Assembly (NCBI GenBank): GCA_002368715.1
Contig: DFEO01000162.1
Coordinates: forward strand, 1 to 6,425
Length of the DNA: 6,425 bases
From: Ruminococcus sp. UBA3800
Lineage (GTDB): Bacteria; Bacillota; Clostridia; Oscillospirales; Ruminococcaceae
Direction of reading: 5' to 3'
Shown here: piece by piece, positions 5,439 through 6,425 of the stretch
How the letters are laid out: each line of letters begins with the position of its first letter
Position numbering within the stretch: the stretch's first letter is position 1
Made by a program: the position numbers and the translations under genes
Notes under the pieces: model-generated
Databases searched by the model: none
What the model was told of the DNA's origin: nothing
Seen by the model: only the letters and a program-made list of their open reading frames with translations

Positions 5439-6266
5439 TTACAGGGTTTTAGTCAGGGTATCTGCAAGTGAGTCGAGCCAATCACCCTCAAAAAGCTCTA
5501 TGAGTCCCTGGTCACACCAGGAGGCAAGCTGAGGATCGATCGGAAGCTTTGCTGTGTCTGAGATGCCAAAAGACTTTGCGGTTTTGTCTATATGGCTCTC
5601 ACCGAAAATGCTGTGTCTTTTTCCGCAGTCGGGACATTCATAATAAGACATATTCTCGACCAGACCCATAACAGGTATGTTCATAAGGTCAGCCATGTTC
5701 ACTGCCTTTTCAACTATCATAGAAACAAGCTCCTGCGGAGATGTTACGACAATGATACCGTCAACAGGGATGGACTGGAACACGGTCAGCGGAACATCGC
5801 CTGTCCCGGGAGGCATATCAATAAACATTACATCAAGGTCGCCCCAGATAACGTCTGTCCAGAACTGTTTTACGGCTCCTGCAATAACCGGACCACGCCA
5901 AACAACAGGGTCTGTCTCGTTCTCCAGCAGAAGATTGAGCGACATCACCTTGATGCCCTTGGCTGTAACAACAGGTTCAAGGCCGTCATCTGTGCCGACA
6001 GCTTTTGTGTGGATATTAAAGGACGTGGGTATGGACGGACCTGTAATATCAGCATCAAGAATAGCGGTTTTAAGACCTTTTCTGTTTGCAAGAACTGCCA
6101 GCATACTGGTCACGATAGACTTCCCGACTCCACCTTTGCCGCTCATTACGGCATAGACCCTCTTGACGGAGCTTTCGGGTTTCATTTTTTCGATAAAGCT
6201 CTTAGGGTCACGTTCGGCGCAGGACGCTGAACAACTTGAACAATCATGAGAGCACTGCTCGCTCAT
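5439..6266 (-). CDS. mrp: Mrp/ApbC (Nbp35-like) iron-sulfur cluster carrier ATPase
   Basis: A 275-residue deviant Walker A P-loop ATPase that, by family knowledge, carries Fe-S clusters to apoproteins in the cytoplasm. SGKGGVGKS (42-50) is the P-loop, DADITGPSIP (71-80) is switch I, and FIDMPPGTGD (148-157) is the Walker B/switch II region. C211 and C214 in CPDCGK form the conserved CxxC that in the family bridges a 4Fe-4S cluster across the dimer. The N terminus has four more cysteines (C5, C9, C12, C16), as in the short Cys-rich heads of some anaerobe Mrp proteins. The ATG at 6266 is chosen because AAGGAG sits 8 nt upstream; the in-frame GTG at 6275 lies inside that ribosome site. The gene stands alone with its own promoter and faces yfcE convergently. 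Confidence 0.94.
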   Translation of the reverse strand: MSEQCSHDCSSCSASCAERDPKSFIEKMKPESSVKRVYAVMSGKGGVGKSIVTSMLAVLANRKGLKTAILDADITGPSIPTSFNIHTKAVGTDDGLEPVVTAKGIKVMSLNLLLENETDPVVWRGPVIAGAVKQFWTDVIWGDLDVMFIDMPPGTGDVPLTVFQSIPVDGIIVVTSPQELVSMIVEKAVNMADLMNIPVMGLVENMSYYECPDCGKRHSIFGESHIDKTAKSFGISDTAKLPIDPQLASWCDQGLIELFEGDWLDSLADTLTKTL

Positions 6267-6274
6267 TTGGTTCA

Positions 6275-6280
6275 CTCCTT
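6275..6280 (-). promoter_or_regulatory. Shine-Dalgarno site setting the mrp start
   Basis: AAGGAG on the minus strand, 8 nt before the ATG at 6266. It overlaps the competing GTG codon at 6275, so the longer reading is unlikely. Confidence 0.85.
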
Positions 6281-6316
6281 ATATTTTGTGATATGAATAT
6301 TATTTGCAATACAGTT

Positions 6317-6345
6317 ATTATAACACATTATCTGTTAAATTTCAA
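6317..6345 (-). promoter_or_regulatory. SigA-type extended -10 promoter for mrp
   Basis: On the minus strand, TTGAAA (6340-6345) and TATAAT (6317-6322) are 17 nt apart, with TG one base upstream of the -10. Transcription should start near 6310, giving a leader of about 44 nt. Confidence 0.8.
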
Positions 6346-6399
6346 CCCTCACTGCGAAAATACGATGTTTTCGGCTGATTTCAGCGATGGGCATATCAC

Positions 6400-6421
6400 T
6401 TTGGTCAACATTCGGTCAACT
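6400..6421. repeat. Two-copy direct repeat with 11-bp period at the window edge
   Basis: TTTGGTCAACA (6400-6410) is followed at once by TTCGGTCAACT (6411-6421), identical at 9 of 11 positions and sharing GGTCAAC. The array may continue beyond the window. It could be a regulatory site pair, the edge of a small tandem repeat, or part of an unseen coding region. Confidence 0.5.
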
Positions 6422-6425
6422 TTTA

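Noticed and set aside
5592..6230. 212-codon plus-strand open frame
   Set aside because: It lies entirely antisense to mrp, whose motifs and promoter are clear. The translation resembles no family and it has no ribosome site.
6355..6385. Terminator for a gene entering from the right edge
   Set aside because: The short hairpins are not followed by a T-run on either strand.

Overview
The window looks like a chromosomal segment of a low-to-mid GC, Gram-positive, endospore-lineage Firmicute, most likely in the Clostridia (Oscillospiraceae/Ruminococcus-like; this placement is inference). The evidence is a complete spoIIAA-spoIIAB-sigF forespore operon, strong AAGGAGG-type ribosome binding sites, SigA-type promoters with extended -10 boxes, and tightly overlapping genes. 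No rRNA, tRNA, CRISPR array, insertion sequence or phage gene was seen.

Layout. (1) On the minus strand, 1502 to 22, lie spoIIAA, spoIIAB and sigF, overlapping by 20 and 8 nt. SpoIIAB is the anti-sigma kinase that holds SigF, and SpoIIAA is the anti-anti-sigma factor that releases it. The upstream region carries a Spo0A-box-like heptamer. (2) A separate minus-strand gene, 2498 to 1668, encodes an AraC-family regulator with a cupin-like sensor domain. It ends at a strong intrinsic terminator that insulates it from the spoIIA operon. (3) Divergently, 2686 to 5383 on the plus strand, a near-consensus SigA promoter drives a compact three-gene operon. It encodes a membrane-anchored extracellular SGNH/GDSL esterase, a PIN/NYN-like putative nuclease with a duplicated C-terminal helical module, and a YfcE-type metallophosphodiesterase. 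The genes are coupled by ATGA and GTGA stop/start overlaps. (4) A hairpin between the convergent genes (5390-5432) ends this operon and probably also the facing gene. (5) On the minus strand, 6266 to 5439, lies an Mrp/ApbC (Nbp35-like) Fe-S carrier ATPase with its own near-consensus promoter. (6) The last ~80 bases hold short repeats and cannot be assigned.

The modules appear functionally separate: sporulation control, an AraC regulator facing a cell-surface/nucleic-acid operon, and Fe-S cluster assembly. The least characterised part is the SGNH-PIN-YfcE operon, especially the PIN-like protein. Four gene starts were set from Shine-Dalgarno spacing and differ from, or decide against, the longest or otherwise competing reading frame: the SGNH protein, the PIN-like protein, Mrp and SpoIIAB.
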